Origin: Macrotis lagotis
Lineage: Eukaryota; Chordata; Mammalia; Peramelemorphia; Peramelidae
NCBI RefSeq assembly: GCF_037893015.1
Contig: NC_133661.1
Span: forward strand, 190,069,838 to 190,133,837
Reading direction: 5' to 3'
Length of the DNA stretch: 64,000 nt
Positions 52,774-62,989 of this stretch are shown here, in pieces. The notes under the pieces were generated by a model. It was not told where the DNA came from. It saw nothing but the letters and a program-made list of their open reading frames with translations, and ran no database searches. The first letter of the stretch is position 1; each line of letters opens with the position of its first letter. A program made the translations under genes and the position numbers.

Positions 52774-53681
52774 TTATGGAATTTTCCTGAAACCCACAAA
52801 CTGGGTACACACTCTCTTCATTGCCATCTTCATTTCTTTGTTTCTTAAGGCATAAATGATTGGATTCAGAAAGGGAGTAAGAACTATATCAAAGACAGCT
52901 AGGAAGTTATCAGCACGTGATGTAGTATGTGGTCTTGTATAAACAAAGATCAATGGACCAAAAAATAAAGCCACAACAGTGATGTGAACTGACAAAGTGG
53001 AGAGGGCTTTAGAGACACCACGTTTCTGAACTGTAACCAAGATGAAAATGTAGGAGATGATCAAGATTAAAAACACACACAGGGACATGAAGCCACTATT
53101 AGCAGTGACTATGAATTGTAATCTATATGTGTCTGTACAAGCAAGCTTGATAAACCGAGGAAAGTCACAATAAAAACTATTCATTAGGACCACAAAAAGG
53201 CAAGTGAACTACAAAAGCCAGTTGGGCCACTGAATGGATGAGGCCAATGATCCAGGCAGCAGCCAGAATCAAAATGCACGTTCTTGGGCACATAATATTT
53301 AGGTAATGGAGAGGTTTACATATGGCTACATATCTGTCAAAGGCCATGGCTATTAGTAATACCATCTCAACGCCACCAACCAGATGAATAAAAAACATCT
53401 CAGTTATGGAACCATAGAATGAGATAACTTTGCACTTTCGAAATAGATCATTCATCATCTTAGGGGAAATCACAGAAGACATACCCAGATCAATTAAGGA
53501 GAGATTGGCCAGAAAGAAATACATGGGAGAGTGCAAGTGAGGGTCAGAGGTCACTGTGAGCACAATAAGGGAGTTTCCCAGCATGCTTACTAAGTAGAAC
53601 ACAGAGGAGAACACAAAGAGAAAAAGCTAAATATCCCAAGAATACAAATTCAGACACCACGGAATAATTTTCTTTGTCCAT
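52774..53681 (-). pseudogene. Olfactory receptor pseudogene, OR4F-like (OR-D)
   Basis: The coding start is the ATG at 53681 ([16 protein letters not shown]). About 16-17 bases encoding the SNSW-type segment are then missing near 53630, shifting the frame, and the following glutamine codon is TAG. The main body 53177-53614 holds [44 protein letters not shown] and PFCGPNE. A 5-base deletion at about 53185 shifts the frame again. The last part (52774-53193) holds [57 protein letters not shown] and ends FRKIP at the TAA. Three codons are also missing in frame before KALSTLS. Not functional. Nearest relative in the window is OR-A (shared [21 protein letters not shown] tail). Confidence 0.95.
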
Positions 53682-53710
53682 TGACTCAGCAGAATTATCT
53701 CTCATGTTAC

Positions 53711-53728
53711 CTGTAAAAAAGAAAAAGA
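53711..53728 (-). promoter_or_regulatory. Probable 3' splice acceptor of OR-D
   Basis: Minus strand CTTTTTCTTTTTTACAG ends at 53711. It leaves 29 bases (GTAACATGAGAG...) to the ATG. It survives although the coding exon is dead. Confidence 0.65.
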
Positions 53729-54255
53729 CAACAGATTCCAAATTACTAAAGATCTATTGAAACATTTTTAAATTCATAAAAGAAAATACCACCAAGGAGG
53801 ACAGTTTCAAAAATAACATGCAGACTCTATATGTGTGTTTGTATGTGTGTATATGATACATATACACATATACATATATGGATATTAATGAGTGTAATGA
53901 AATGGATGATTCAATGTCATATCAAGTCTTTCTGCTATGTTGGTTTATGTAAAGGTCCTTTTTGATGTTTTAAATTCAGAATAAAAAATAAAATTTAAAA
54001 TAAGACAAATTACTGGGAATAATGTTGAAGTATATTTCTAAAACTTCTTTTTTAATTTCTCTAAAAATATGAAGAACTATTATGACTCCAGTTTACATTC
54101 TTTCCTGACTTTTTCTTTTAGGAAAGTAGTAAGAGTGAGGATTAGAGTATTCCTTGGAAATGAAGTAATGGTGATAACCATACTTAACTCTTGTGAATAT
54201 AAATGATTCCTTCTCCATCCCCTGAAATGACTGATGCCATAATTTACCTGGGGAT
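53729..54255. other. OR-D 5' flank
   Basis: AT-rich; TGTGTGTTTGTATGTGTG and ATACATATACACATATAC form a simple repeat at 53830-53885. No exon identified. Confidence 0.45.
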
Positions 54256-54257
54256 AT

Positions 54258-54408
54258 TTAAAGGTAGATATAGATAGATGGACAGACAGACAGAAGGATG
54301 GATGATAGATATAAAGATATAAAGAGAAAGAGATATATGGATAGAGATTTATAAAATTTGAGTCTGCCTCTCTCTCTTTGTCTCCTTCTATCTGTCTTTC
54401 TGTCTGTC

Positions 54409-54456
<48 letters not shown>
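54258..54456. repeat. Compound microsatellite (GATA)n (TCTG)n (CT)n
   Basis: GATAGATGGACAGACAGACAG, then CTGTCTTTCTGTCTGTC and a CT run. The Arg/Glu and Ser/Leu frames over it are artefacts of the repeat. Confidence 0.95.
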
Positions 54457-54624
54457 AATCTCCTTGGCCAAGTCACCTGATTTCTCTAAGTCTTAGTTTT
54501 CTCCAATATAGACTGAAAATAGTATTCTTTACCCTACCTATCTCACAGAACTATAGTGATAAATTCATGCTAGAATAGCTGCTTGATATCTGGGCAAGGC
54601 TTTGCAAAAATATTCGAATTAGCA

Positions 54625-54768
54625 GGGGTGGCTAGGTGATGCAGTGAATAGAGCACTGGCCCTGGAGTCAGGAGTACCTGGGTTCACATCCAGGATCCAA
54701 TATTTAATAATTACCTAGCTGTGTGGCCTTGGGTAAGCCACTTAACCCCACTGCCTTGCAAAAAAAAT
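54625..54768 (+). mobile_element. Marsupial tRNA-derived SINE
   Basis: GGGGTGGCTAGGTGATGCAG to CCACTGCCTTGCAAAAAAAAT. Target duplication GAATTAGCA at 54616-54624 and 54769-54777. Confidence 0.94.
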
Positions 54769-54779
54769 GAATTAGCAAT

Positions 54780-54890
54780 AGTAAAAGTAGTAATGGTAGT
54801 AATAGTGGTAGTAGAAGTTAGTAGTAGTTTTAGTAGTAGTAGTAGTAGTAGTAGTAGTAGCAGTAGTAGTAGTAGTAGTAGGAGCAATAT
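54780..54890 (+). repeat. (TAG/GTA)n trinucleotide repeat
   Basis: AGTAAAAGTAGTAATGG, then a long TAGTAGTAGTAGTAGTAG run. Adjacent to the 3' end of the SINE, possibly seeded from its tail. Confidence 0.95.
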
Positions 54891-54899
54891 ATTTATAAT

Positions 54900-55130
54900 A
54901 TTTTCATACCATCAGGTGGCACAATGGTAGAGTATTGGACTTGGAATCAGGAAGACCTTAATTCAAGTCATTCCTCAATTGTATGATCTTGGTCAAGTCA
55001 ACTTCTCTCAGCCTTAGTTGTCTCATCTGTAAAATGTAAAAATAATAAGAGTAGCTACTTCACAGAGTTGATAAACAAATTAAATAAAGTATGGAAAGTA
55101 CTTTGCAAACTTAAAGTGCTATATAAACAG
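54900..55130 (+). repeat. MIR-family SINE remnant
   Basis: CATCAGGTGGCACAATGG, ACTTGGAATCAGGAAGACC, CTTGGTCAAGTCAACTTC, GTCTCATCTGTAAAATG and GTACTTTGCAAACTTAAAGTGC follow the family from head to tail. Confidence 0.8.
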
Positions 55131-55640
55131 CTGATAAACCATCACCATCACAATGCATCTAAAAAAGACAGGAGCAAATACTTGATTGCATTCAGTACTT
55201 GAAACCTGTGACTATGCCTGTGGTTGTCAAGCCAGAGGACGAAGTGGAATTGAACAGTGTTGTGAGCAACCTTCACCAGTGATTACAGATTTAGAGTGTC
55301 ATAAACTATATGTAATTCTGAAGCTGAATCAGCCTCAAATGCCAGAAGATCTACAGGAAAATACGCCCATCATGTAAATTTCTAACTGGCCTCCTAAGTC
55401 TAAACCCCACTCAACTGAAAGTCTCTTAGAAAAGCCCAAGAGAAGAAATGCTTGTCATTCTATCTTCTTTCCTGACTTTTCCACATAGCACAGTCACTCA
55501 TGTTGAGTTAGTCAGACCTCACAAAAATACACCAGAATGGAAGCCAGGATAAATTATTCTAAATAAAAATCCTCCCCTACTGGAAAGGAGTGAGTCATCT
55601 GATGATAATCATATCTGTTGCATAACCTGAACTAAGCTAC
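55131..55640. other. Unassigned intergenic sequence
   Basis: The 63-codon frame at 55186-55377 has no family motif. Nothing else visible. Confidence 0.4.
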
Positions 55641-57350
55641 TTCATGCCAATGCTTATTCTAAATAACCCCATACCAAGTCTTTTTTCCCTTTTCAACCTA
55701 TTAATACTGGCATTCTATTATTTTGCTCCCATTTCTTGCTGTTTAGAATTGCTGATTTCACCTATAAGAAGTTTCTTCTCTGCTCCATATTCTTACCTGG
55801 GCTTTTCTTGCTGTTCCATAATTGTATTTGCACAACACCAATTTTTTATCTCATTCTCCACAGAAACACTTTTAAACCTTAGCTCCACCCCCCCACTACA
55901 CTCTAGTCCCATCCCAACTCCTAAGCCCTACACCTATAACATAGAGCTTTACCTCCTTCTACATTAAGAAGGTTGATGCCATTGTGAAGAACCCTAAACT
56001 CACCTGTTACATGTCTCAAAATATTTTGGTTACTTCACTGTCTTCCTTCCTATTTGTCTCAGAGAATGCAGCATTCCTAATCCTCCCCAAAATTAATCCT
56101 TCTAATTACACCTTTGATCCTATTATCCTATCATCCTCCAGACTCCTCAAGGACCCTGCTCCAAACAATAATCTCCTCTCTCAAACATTTTAAATCTCTC
56201 TTTTTTCTGGTTCTTCATTTGCCTATAAATATTTTCTACTTTCCTCAATTCTGAAAAGGTTTTCTCTTGTTACTTTTCTCCCTATCCACCTACTATCATA
56301 TTTTTCTCCTTTCTTTTAATGACAAACTTCTTGAAAAAAAGTTGTGTACACTCAATCTGTCCCTTTTCCCACTATGCAATGAGTCTTCAGCACCTTGCAA
56401 TCTGGCCTAAAGTTCTTTATTTCTAAAATCACACTCTCAAAATTCACTAGTGACTGCCAAATCCAAGGCATTTTCTCTTTGCATTCTCCTTGTCATCACT
56501 AGAACGTTTAACACTCTTCACCTCCCACTCCTTATGAATATTACTCTAACTTCCAAGACATTTAACTAACGCAGTTCTTCTCCTACCTTATAAATTGTTC
56601 CTTTTCAATTTCCTTCCTTGGTTCCATTTTCTTTTCTGAACCTTCAAAAAAGAGTTCCCCTGATTCTGATCCCATTCTTTTCTCTCCTAATTCTACCTAT
56701 TTTCACTTAGTTATTTCATTCATTTACATAACTTCCTCTATCATATATCTATAGATAAATCCCAAATGTTGGGGGTTTTTATGCCAAGTTTCAGACTCAT
56801 AGCTGGAAATTCATAAAGTACTTCTCCAAATAGCTGTCTACCACAAGCAGTTCAAATTCAACCAATAACAAAAAGAACTAATTATCTCTGACTCCACATC
56901 CATTTTATTGATACAGTTTTACTGAGTCATGAGTTCAAAACCATGGTGATAATTTGATTTTTCTCTCTCCCTCACCCTGACCCAATTACAAGAAACAAAA
57001 TTTTTATCCTATTAATTCTAAAATGTCTTAAATCTATTCCTTGTTCTCAATCCTCATGGCCACTGCCTTAGTGGAGGCTTTCACAACCATCAATACAGAT
57101 ATTTGCAACAGTGCCCTAACTTATATTCCTAATGAACATATCTAATTATAACAATCCTCTGATAAAACCCTTCAACAGTTCTCTAGTAAACAAATCCTGG
57201 TCAAGTTCAATATCCTTAGTTTGGCTATTAATCAAAATTATTCACAGTTTGGAGTCACTTGCCATTGTCAACTTTATTCTCACTCTATTTTCTTCCAGAT
57301 GCAAAACTTTATTATCAAATTAGACTTCTCCTTTTCTGTGCATGTGTGGT
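55641..57350 (+). mobile_element. L2 LINE remnant (sense)
   Basis: Pyrimidine-rich sense strand with L2 reverse-transcriptase landmarks in order: CCTTGCAATCTGGCC, AAATTCACTAGTGACTGCC, AAATCCAAGGCATTTTCTC, CATCACTAGAACGTTTAACAC, GATAAATCCCAAATG, GTCTTAAATCTATTCC and CAACAGTGCCCTAAC. No frame is open for more than about 110 codons. The left limit is uncertain. A very old copy. Confidence 0.7.
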
Positions 57351-57718
57351 ACTATCCTACCTCCACATATGGCCCATACTGACCCCTGCTCCTTGAATGC
57401 CACACCCAATAGTTATCTACTTAAATGATGGTTTCTTCATGATACATTCCCAATAATAAAATGGGAAAGACTTCTTAGAAAGCAGGAATGGAAGAATTGA
57501 CCCTGGAAATGAATTATCTCCAAATCTTTCCCTCGAACAACAAAAAGAATAAAAGGAGAATGGGGAGATGGGGAGAGAGAATCTGTGGTGATGATCAGGA
57601 AGCTCTCAGTAGGGCATTTCAACTTTTTATCAAAATAAGAAACAAGATCACCTATTGAGAGTGAGGGAAGATGGGTAAAATAAAAAAACTACTATGTGGT
57701 AAATAGGTAAGATTATTG
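57351..57718. other. Unassigned sequence, perhaps L2 tail
   Basis: CCCATACTGACCCCTGC and TCCTTGAATGCCACACC (57370-57405) could be a further L2 segment. The rest is A/G-rich without features. Confidence 0.4.
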
Positions 57719-57719
57719 T

Positions 57720-57912
57720 TAAGTGATTTCAAATGCAAAGGACCCTCCATAACTCAACTTGCAGTTTTCCTGTCAAAGATATTGGAGAGATTCACCATTT
57801 CCTTCTACAGCAAAAAAAAATGTCAAGTGACTTGCCCAGTATCACACAACTAGTAAGTTTCTGAGTCCATATTTGAAGTTGGGTTCTCCTCACTCCACTG
57901 CTACATCTAGCT
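57720..57912 (-). mobile_element. MAR1-like CORE-SINE
   Basis: Antisense: CTGTCAAAGATATTGGAGAG, CCATTTCCTTCTACAGC, AAGTGACTTGCCCAG and CTACATCTAGCTGCCC. Confidence 0.8.
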
Positions 57913-58149
57913 GCCCATAATAGGTAAGATTAGCAAGAGAAAAAAGACTTACTTCATAACAATCAGGGTTCAGTAGAATTTGAATAGATAAATTTTCAAT
58001 GAAATTGATTGTTGAGAGTTTGTAGTTTTTATCTGGTTTGAACCTCCTTTTAATGGTTATTAAACCTTATTCAGTTACTATAATAAAGACACTAGTCTAT
58101 ATAAATGATGAAGAAAAATTAATTCAGATAATCCCAGAACTTACTTCTA

Positions 58150-58530
58150 GTGAGGCAATAGAATATGTATATAGATAAGTGAGAGAAGACAATTTGAAGA
58201 TGGAGGGAGCATTGGCAGCTTCTAGGTTCAGAAAGACTTCATGCAGGTGATAGTACTTGAGTTAAATCTTGAAAAAAGCTAAAGATTATAAGAGGCAGAA
58301 GCACAAGAAAGGAGGTTGATGATGGAGTGTTGGGTTTCAGGAACTGATATTGAGCCTAGGACAGAAATATATGATTTGAAGTAATGGAAATATAGACTGG
58401 GTAAAATATAAAAGTCTTAAAAATTTCAGATATAGGAGTTTGAATTTGATGCTAGAGGCAAGAGGGAGACACAAGGTTTTGAGTAACATAGATTCTTGCC
58501 TTAAATTATAAGGAATGAACTGACAACATA
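58150..58530 (+). repeat. Long non-coding interspersed repeat, middle part
   Basis: AGAAAGACTTCATGCAGG, GTTAAATCTTGAAAAAAGC, TAAGAGGCAGAAGCAC, GGAGTGTTGGGTTTCAGG and GAATTTGATGCTAGAGGC: the same block order as in the 13300 and 15600 copies. Confidence 0.6.
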
Positions 58531-58554
58531 AGGTAGTATGTGATAAGTAAACCC

Positions 58555-58705
58555 CAAAATATTAGCAGCTAGAGACATTCAGACTAACTCTCATTTTATA
58601 GATTAAGAAACTGGGGAGATTTCACAAAGTCTAAGTAATAAATCTGGAATCTGAACCTTAGTAACTTGATTTCAAGGCTAATATGCTTTCCACTATACTG
58701 CATTG
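58555..58705 (-). repeat. MIR-family remnant
   Basis: CATTTTATAGATTAAGAAACTG, AATAAATCTGGAATCTGAACC and TATGCTTTCCACTATACTGC. Confidence 0.6.
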
Positions 58706-58769
58706 TTTCAGTAGAAATTAGGAGGATGGAAAGACTACTGTGGAGTCAATGAGAGGGAAAGGAATAGAG

Positions 58770-58995
58770 AGAATATTATCTGGCATAATGGAAAGAGTAA
58801 AAGCACCTATTTTCCAATTCTGAGTCTCCAACTTACTGGATGTGAAAGCATGAGAAATCTATTTAACCTTTCTGAGGTTTCATTTCCTTATCTATAAAAT
58901 AACGTAGGTGTGCTAAATTATTTTAAGGTATTAGGTAGGTAGTAGTATAAATTATATTATCCCCAGAATTATTATCATTTATCAATTATAGCAAC
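58770..58995 (+). repeat. MIR-family remnant
   Basis: CATAATGGAAAGAGTAAAAGC, TCCAACTTACTGGATGTG, CTTTCTGAGGTTTCATTTCC and TTATCTATAAAATAACG. Confidence 0.6.
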
Positions 58996-60550
58996 CCCAG
59001 AAATGGAAACAGACTGGTCAAATGCAAGATGTGAACAGGGTTCCATGATTCAGACAGTCATATTACCTATCTTGACTTAGTGTTTGCTAGGTGAAACTGA
59101 AAGTTAATATAGATTTTTTAAAGAAATTTAAGAGGTTTGGCAATTAAATAAAAGAAAAAGAATCACAAGTCAAACATACATGGGAATTGAGAATATTTTT
59201 TAAATGAGAAAAAAATTGGAGGCAGATTAATCAGAGGACAAGAAAAAAAATAAAGATGCAAGAGGAGGGCTCCAAATCTATTCTTCTGAAACAAAAGAGA
59301 AGAAAAGAAGAATAAGAGAAGATAATAAGAAAGGTGATGAAGTATGGTAGCAGGTGAAGGGAAGATTAGGGAGTTCTTATTTGGCAGATAGTATCAACTT
59401 TTTCAGTAAAATAGGAAACAAAGTTACCAACTAAGAGGAGACTGTGGGGAAAGATTTGGAATCATTACTATAGTCAAGCAGATAAGATAGAAAGGAAAAA
59501 AAGTCTTGCTATACAACAAGGGCATAGGTGATCAATGAATCCCACCAGGTGGTATTTGTAACTTTCTCTAGAAATATTAGGCATCATGAATAGACATGAA
59601 AGAAGAAAGTTAATGGAACATTTCCAGTGCTTGAGACTATCATAGCAAAGCAGAGAAAGTCTAGGAAGTAGTAGAATCTAGAATTGAAGAGAAGTTGACA
59701 ATGGAAATGGTTAACCATGAAGTGTAGACAGTATAAGGAACTAAGAAAAACTGAACAAAGGAATGTTTCCACTATACTACATGTGTAGTATAGTGGAGAA
59801 GGGAAGATATTTTCATCAAGAAACAGAAGTTCAATAAGTAGAATGGAGTGGGGATAAAATAGATTCTTCTTTTACTCTTGAATTTTGATTGTTCCCATGG
59901 GATCTTCGACACTTCTACCAGATGCAATTACATTCATTTTCCAGGTATACGTGTCCATCTTGTATTCTGTAATCCTCCAAACTGACTCTCTTTTCCTGTA
60001 TTCAGCAATTTCTTCCATCCTCCTTTTTTGATCCTATCTAGGATGAGGCAGCTCTCTAATGCCCTTTGCAGTGATTAATTCTGCCTTATCCTCTGGTCAT
60101 GCTTGAAATATGAAGATGTGACCTGTCTTCTTCCTGCTGGAAAACTTATACCTATGTCTGTCACCTACCTCTTCTTTCACCAGACCTGACATTGCAGCAT
60201 AAGAAATCTGAGAATATCTCAAATCTTAGCCTACTCCTGCTTATAGTGAACAGAAGCACTAAGGGAATCATAAAATGTTACCAATAGATGGAAAGATAGC
60301 TCATTAGCAAACCTATAAGGTAGCAGACAAACAATGCTGCAGAAACTATGGCTGCCAGTGTGAGATCATTTGGCCAGAAGAATTGTCTCCTAGGATTCTA
60401 TTACTTTTTCCCATTACAACTAAAGAGAGATGCAGTTAATGAAAAACTATTAGGAAGAGCTATGAATGCCCCTTTTTGGCTCTCTTCTGGACCAACTTTC
60501 ATTGTTTCATGAAGTGTCAAATGAAGAATATACATGGAATTTTTTTAAAT
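58996..60550. other. Unassigned intergenic sequence
   Basis: A/G-rich to about 59860, then GC-balanced at 59870-60500 with no recognisable frame or repeat. The latter could be an unlisted marsupial repeat. Confidence 0.4.
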
Positions 60551-60555
60551 TATTT

Positions 60556-60705
60556 TTTAGGGTTTTTTGCAAGGCAAATGGGGTTAAGTGGCTTACCCAA
60601 GGCTATGCAGCTAGGTAATTATTAAGTGTCTAAGGCTGGATTTGAACTCAGGTATTCCTGACTTCAGGGCCTGTGCTCTATCGACTGTGCCACCTAGCTG
60701 CCCCT
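60556..60705 (-). mobile_element. Marsupial tRNA-derived SINE
   Basis: Antisense: GCAAGGCAAATGGGGTTAAG, CAGCTAGGTAATTATTAAG and TGCCACCTAGCTGCCCC. Flanking TAAATTATTT / AAAATTATTT is a likely target duplication. Confidence 0.93.
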
Positions 60706-60949
60706 TAAAAAATTATTTCACACTCATAAATTAAAATATTTCCTTTAATTTATCAAGCTGCTTCATACATCAGTGAATCTAGGCAATTAAAAACAGCAAG
60801 TAAATAGAAATTTCATATAAAAATTACCCTACAATATAAGTTCTACAGTTTGATGTATTCTATTCTATGAAGGATCCATACTTTTACCATCATGGAGAAC
60901 TCAAGACTTACTAGATAAATCCTTGATAGCTTTGTCCAGTACTCAAATT

Positions 60950-61030
60950 AATAAAGTGACTTGCTCAGGGTCACACAATTAAGATTTTTGGTTCATCATC
61001 TTCCTGACACTGAACTCTTATACTATCCTC
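60950..61030 (-). repeat. MIR-family remnant (short)
   Basis: AAAGTGACTTGCTCAGGG then TCACACAATTAAG: the antisense core only. Confidence 0.55.
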
Positions 61031-61124
61031 CATACAACATTATCTCTACATATTTGATTTCATAAAAATTCAGGAAAAAAGAAAATGCACCCCAACTAGA
61101 AAGTTCAAGACAAATAGTTGCTAT

Positions 61125-61139
61125 ATAATATATATATAC

Positions 61140-61170
<31 letters not shown>

Positions 61171-61172
61171 AC
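61125..61172. repeat. (AT)n-rich microsatellite
   Basis: TATATAATATATATATACATATATATATATG-type run. The Ile/Tyr frame across it is an artefact. Confidence 0.9.
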
Positions 61173-62265
61173 TTCTTTTCTTCCTTAAAGTATGTATAAT
61201 GAATGAATTGAATGAAGCTAGTCCTACAAAAATGAAATTCTCCTTGGACATTTGAAAATTTCCAGAGAAGTCCAGTTCATCTAACAAGCAGCTACTAAAC
61301 ATGAAGAAAAAATAACAAAACCAAAGAGAAAAACCAAAAGACTGTTCCATCTCATGAAGCACTGGATAAGGAGTTAGTCTTGAAGCCATGGTCTCTTCCA
61401 GCATACAGATTCAAGAAAAATGGGACAAGATCAACCATGTCTGACTGATCCGAGTCGACTTTAAGACCTAAAGCCAGAATAACCTTGAATTTGTCAACTC
61501 CAAGATTTGAAGGCTAAAGGCATAGATCTGTGGGAGAAAAACAATGTAAGCATGACCAAAAGAGAGAAGTATGCTAGGAGACAGAAGGAAGCTTCAAGTT
61601 ACCTCTCTGAGCAAGACATGTATTCAACCTCTGAGTCTAGTTTCCAGTTTCAGGGCAGGACTGTTGTCCCAGGCAGGTCTATAAAATAAAGCAGAGCCTT
61701 ATTTCAATAGATAGACTGATAGACAGACAGATAGATAGGTAAATGATATATACGTGATACATACTTACCTAAACATGTCAGTATGTGTGTGTATAACATG
61801 GTGGCCCATGGACATTGATTGACCTGCTGCTACCCAAGCATGATTTGGGATTGATAACAAGAATGAGTATTCCCTGTAGAACTGCGTGAAGGGGAAGGTT
61901 GGCTAGATCTTTAGAGAAAAAAAAGACCTTTTTTCCTGTTGTGAACAAGGACACATGTGGTCCCAGACATTCTTAAAGAAGAGATACATAAAAAGAGAAT
62001 AAACTTAGGGCATGGAGGGAAAATCCAGTTCCTCATAATGTAACTGATTTCCAAATTCTATTATCTCTCCACAGATCTTACCCTAAAGAGAGTCTGGAAC
62101 CCTGCTTCAAAGTTATAAATATGAATTTTTCTTTTCTCAAAAGGTCTTGTGTTAGGCTCAAACTTCATACAGTCAGGTATATATCAAATAATCATTCTCT
62201 ACCAGTTCTAAATCTTAAATAAACAAAAACATAACCAAAAATATCCTTGATCATATTACCCAAAT
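61173..62265. other. Unassigned sequence with (GATA)n
   Basis: GATAGACTGATAGACAGACAG at about 61710-61745. The rest (61175-61700, 61790-62260) has no gene. It could include old LTR-type sequence leading into the candidate at 62266. Confidence 0.35.
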
Positions 62266-62840
62266 TGTAACCTTTCAGGGACCATCTTATCTAGACACTA
62301 TGGCAAGCAGTGGCAAGACCAAAAACCTCAGTCACCTTATCCAGGAACCAGGAATAAGGCAAAGCAGTGGCTTCCACATTGTAGAGGGTACAGGATCTAG
62401 CTTATGTATAAACACTACCCATTCTGAGATTTTAGCCGGATTTACAAGATAGCAGGGAGCAAAACTGTACCTTGTTACAAAGTCCTAGGCCAAGAATATA
62501 GGCAAAAGAAAATTCTTAACACAATAAATAAATAAACACTGTGCAGTCAATTCCAGTGACTCCATTTTAAACCTTGTTTAGATTTGATACATGGGCAGCC
62601 AGCCTGCAGGACATGGTAATCTTCATGTACACTAACTCATTATCTTAATTATACTGTAATGGAGTGGCGCAAATTACATCTGCTCACTCATGGAATTCAC
62701 CAATCCAACATATTTTTACCTTCATATGGAAGTTACTAATTCCTGTCTATAAAAAGCAGTAGATCTACCTACTCTGATAGTTACCTTGATATGCTAATGA
62801 ACTTTTGTCTCATTTTTCAAAGTTTGCCTTATGATTGAAC
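62266..62840 (+). mobile_element. Possible LTR fossil (weak)
   Basis: A GC-richer block with an LTR-like promoter order: CCAATCC near 62700, TATAAAAA at 62748-62755 and a poly(A)-signal-like word about 45 bases on. TGTAACC at 62266 could be the left end, and the right end is near GATTGAACCA. No target repeat found. Family unknown. No retroviral genes nearby. Confidence 0.28.
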
Positions 62841-62989
62841 CAAGATTTTCTCCTAACAATATAATGACATGAGAAAATACCAGAAGAAAGAATTTCTCCA
62901 AAATAATTACAAATAAAATCTTAAACAGCTTGAACATCATAATAAGCCATTTCAACAGCATTCTACCTAGAACTTTTAAATCACACATT

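Noticed and set aside
54258-54578. Arg/Glu-rich and Ser/Leu-rich frames
   Set aside because: Pure translations of the GATA/TCTG/CT microsatellite.
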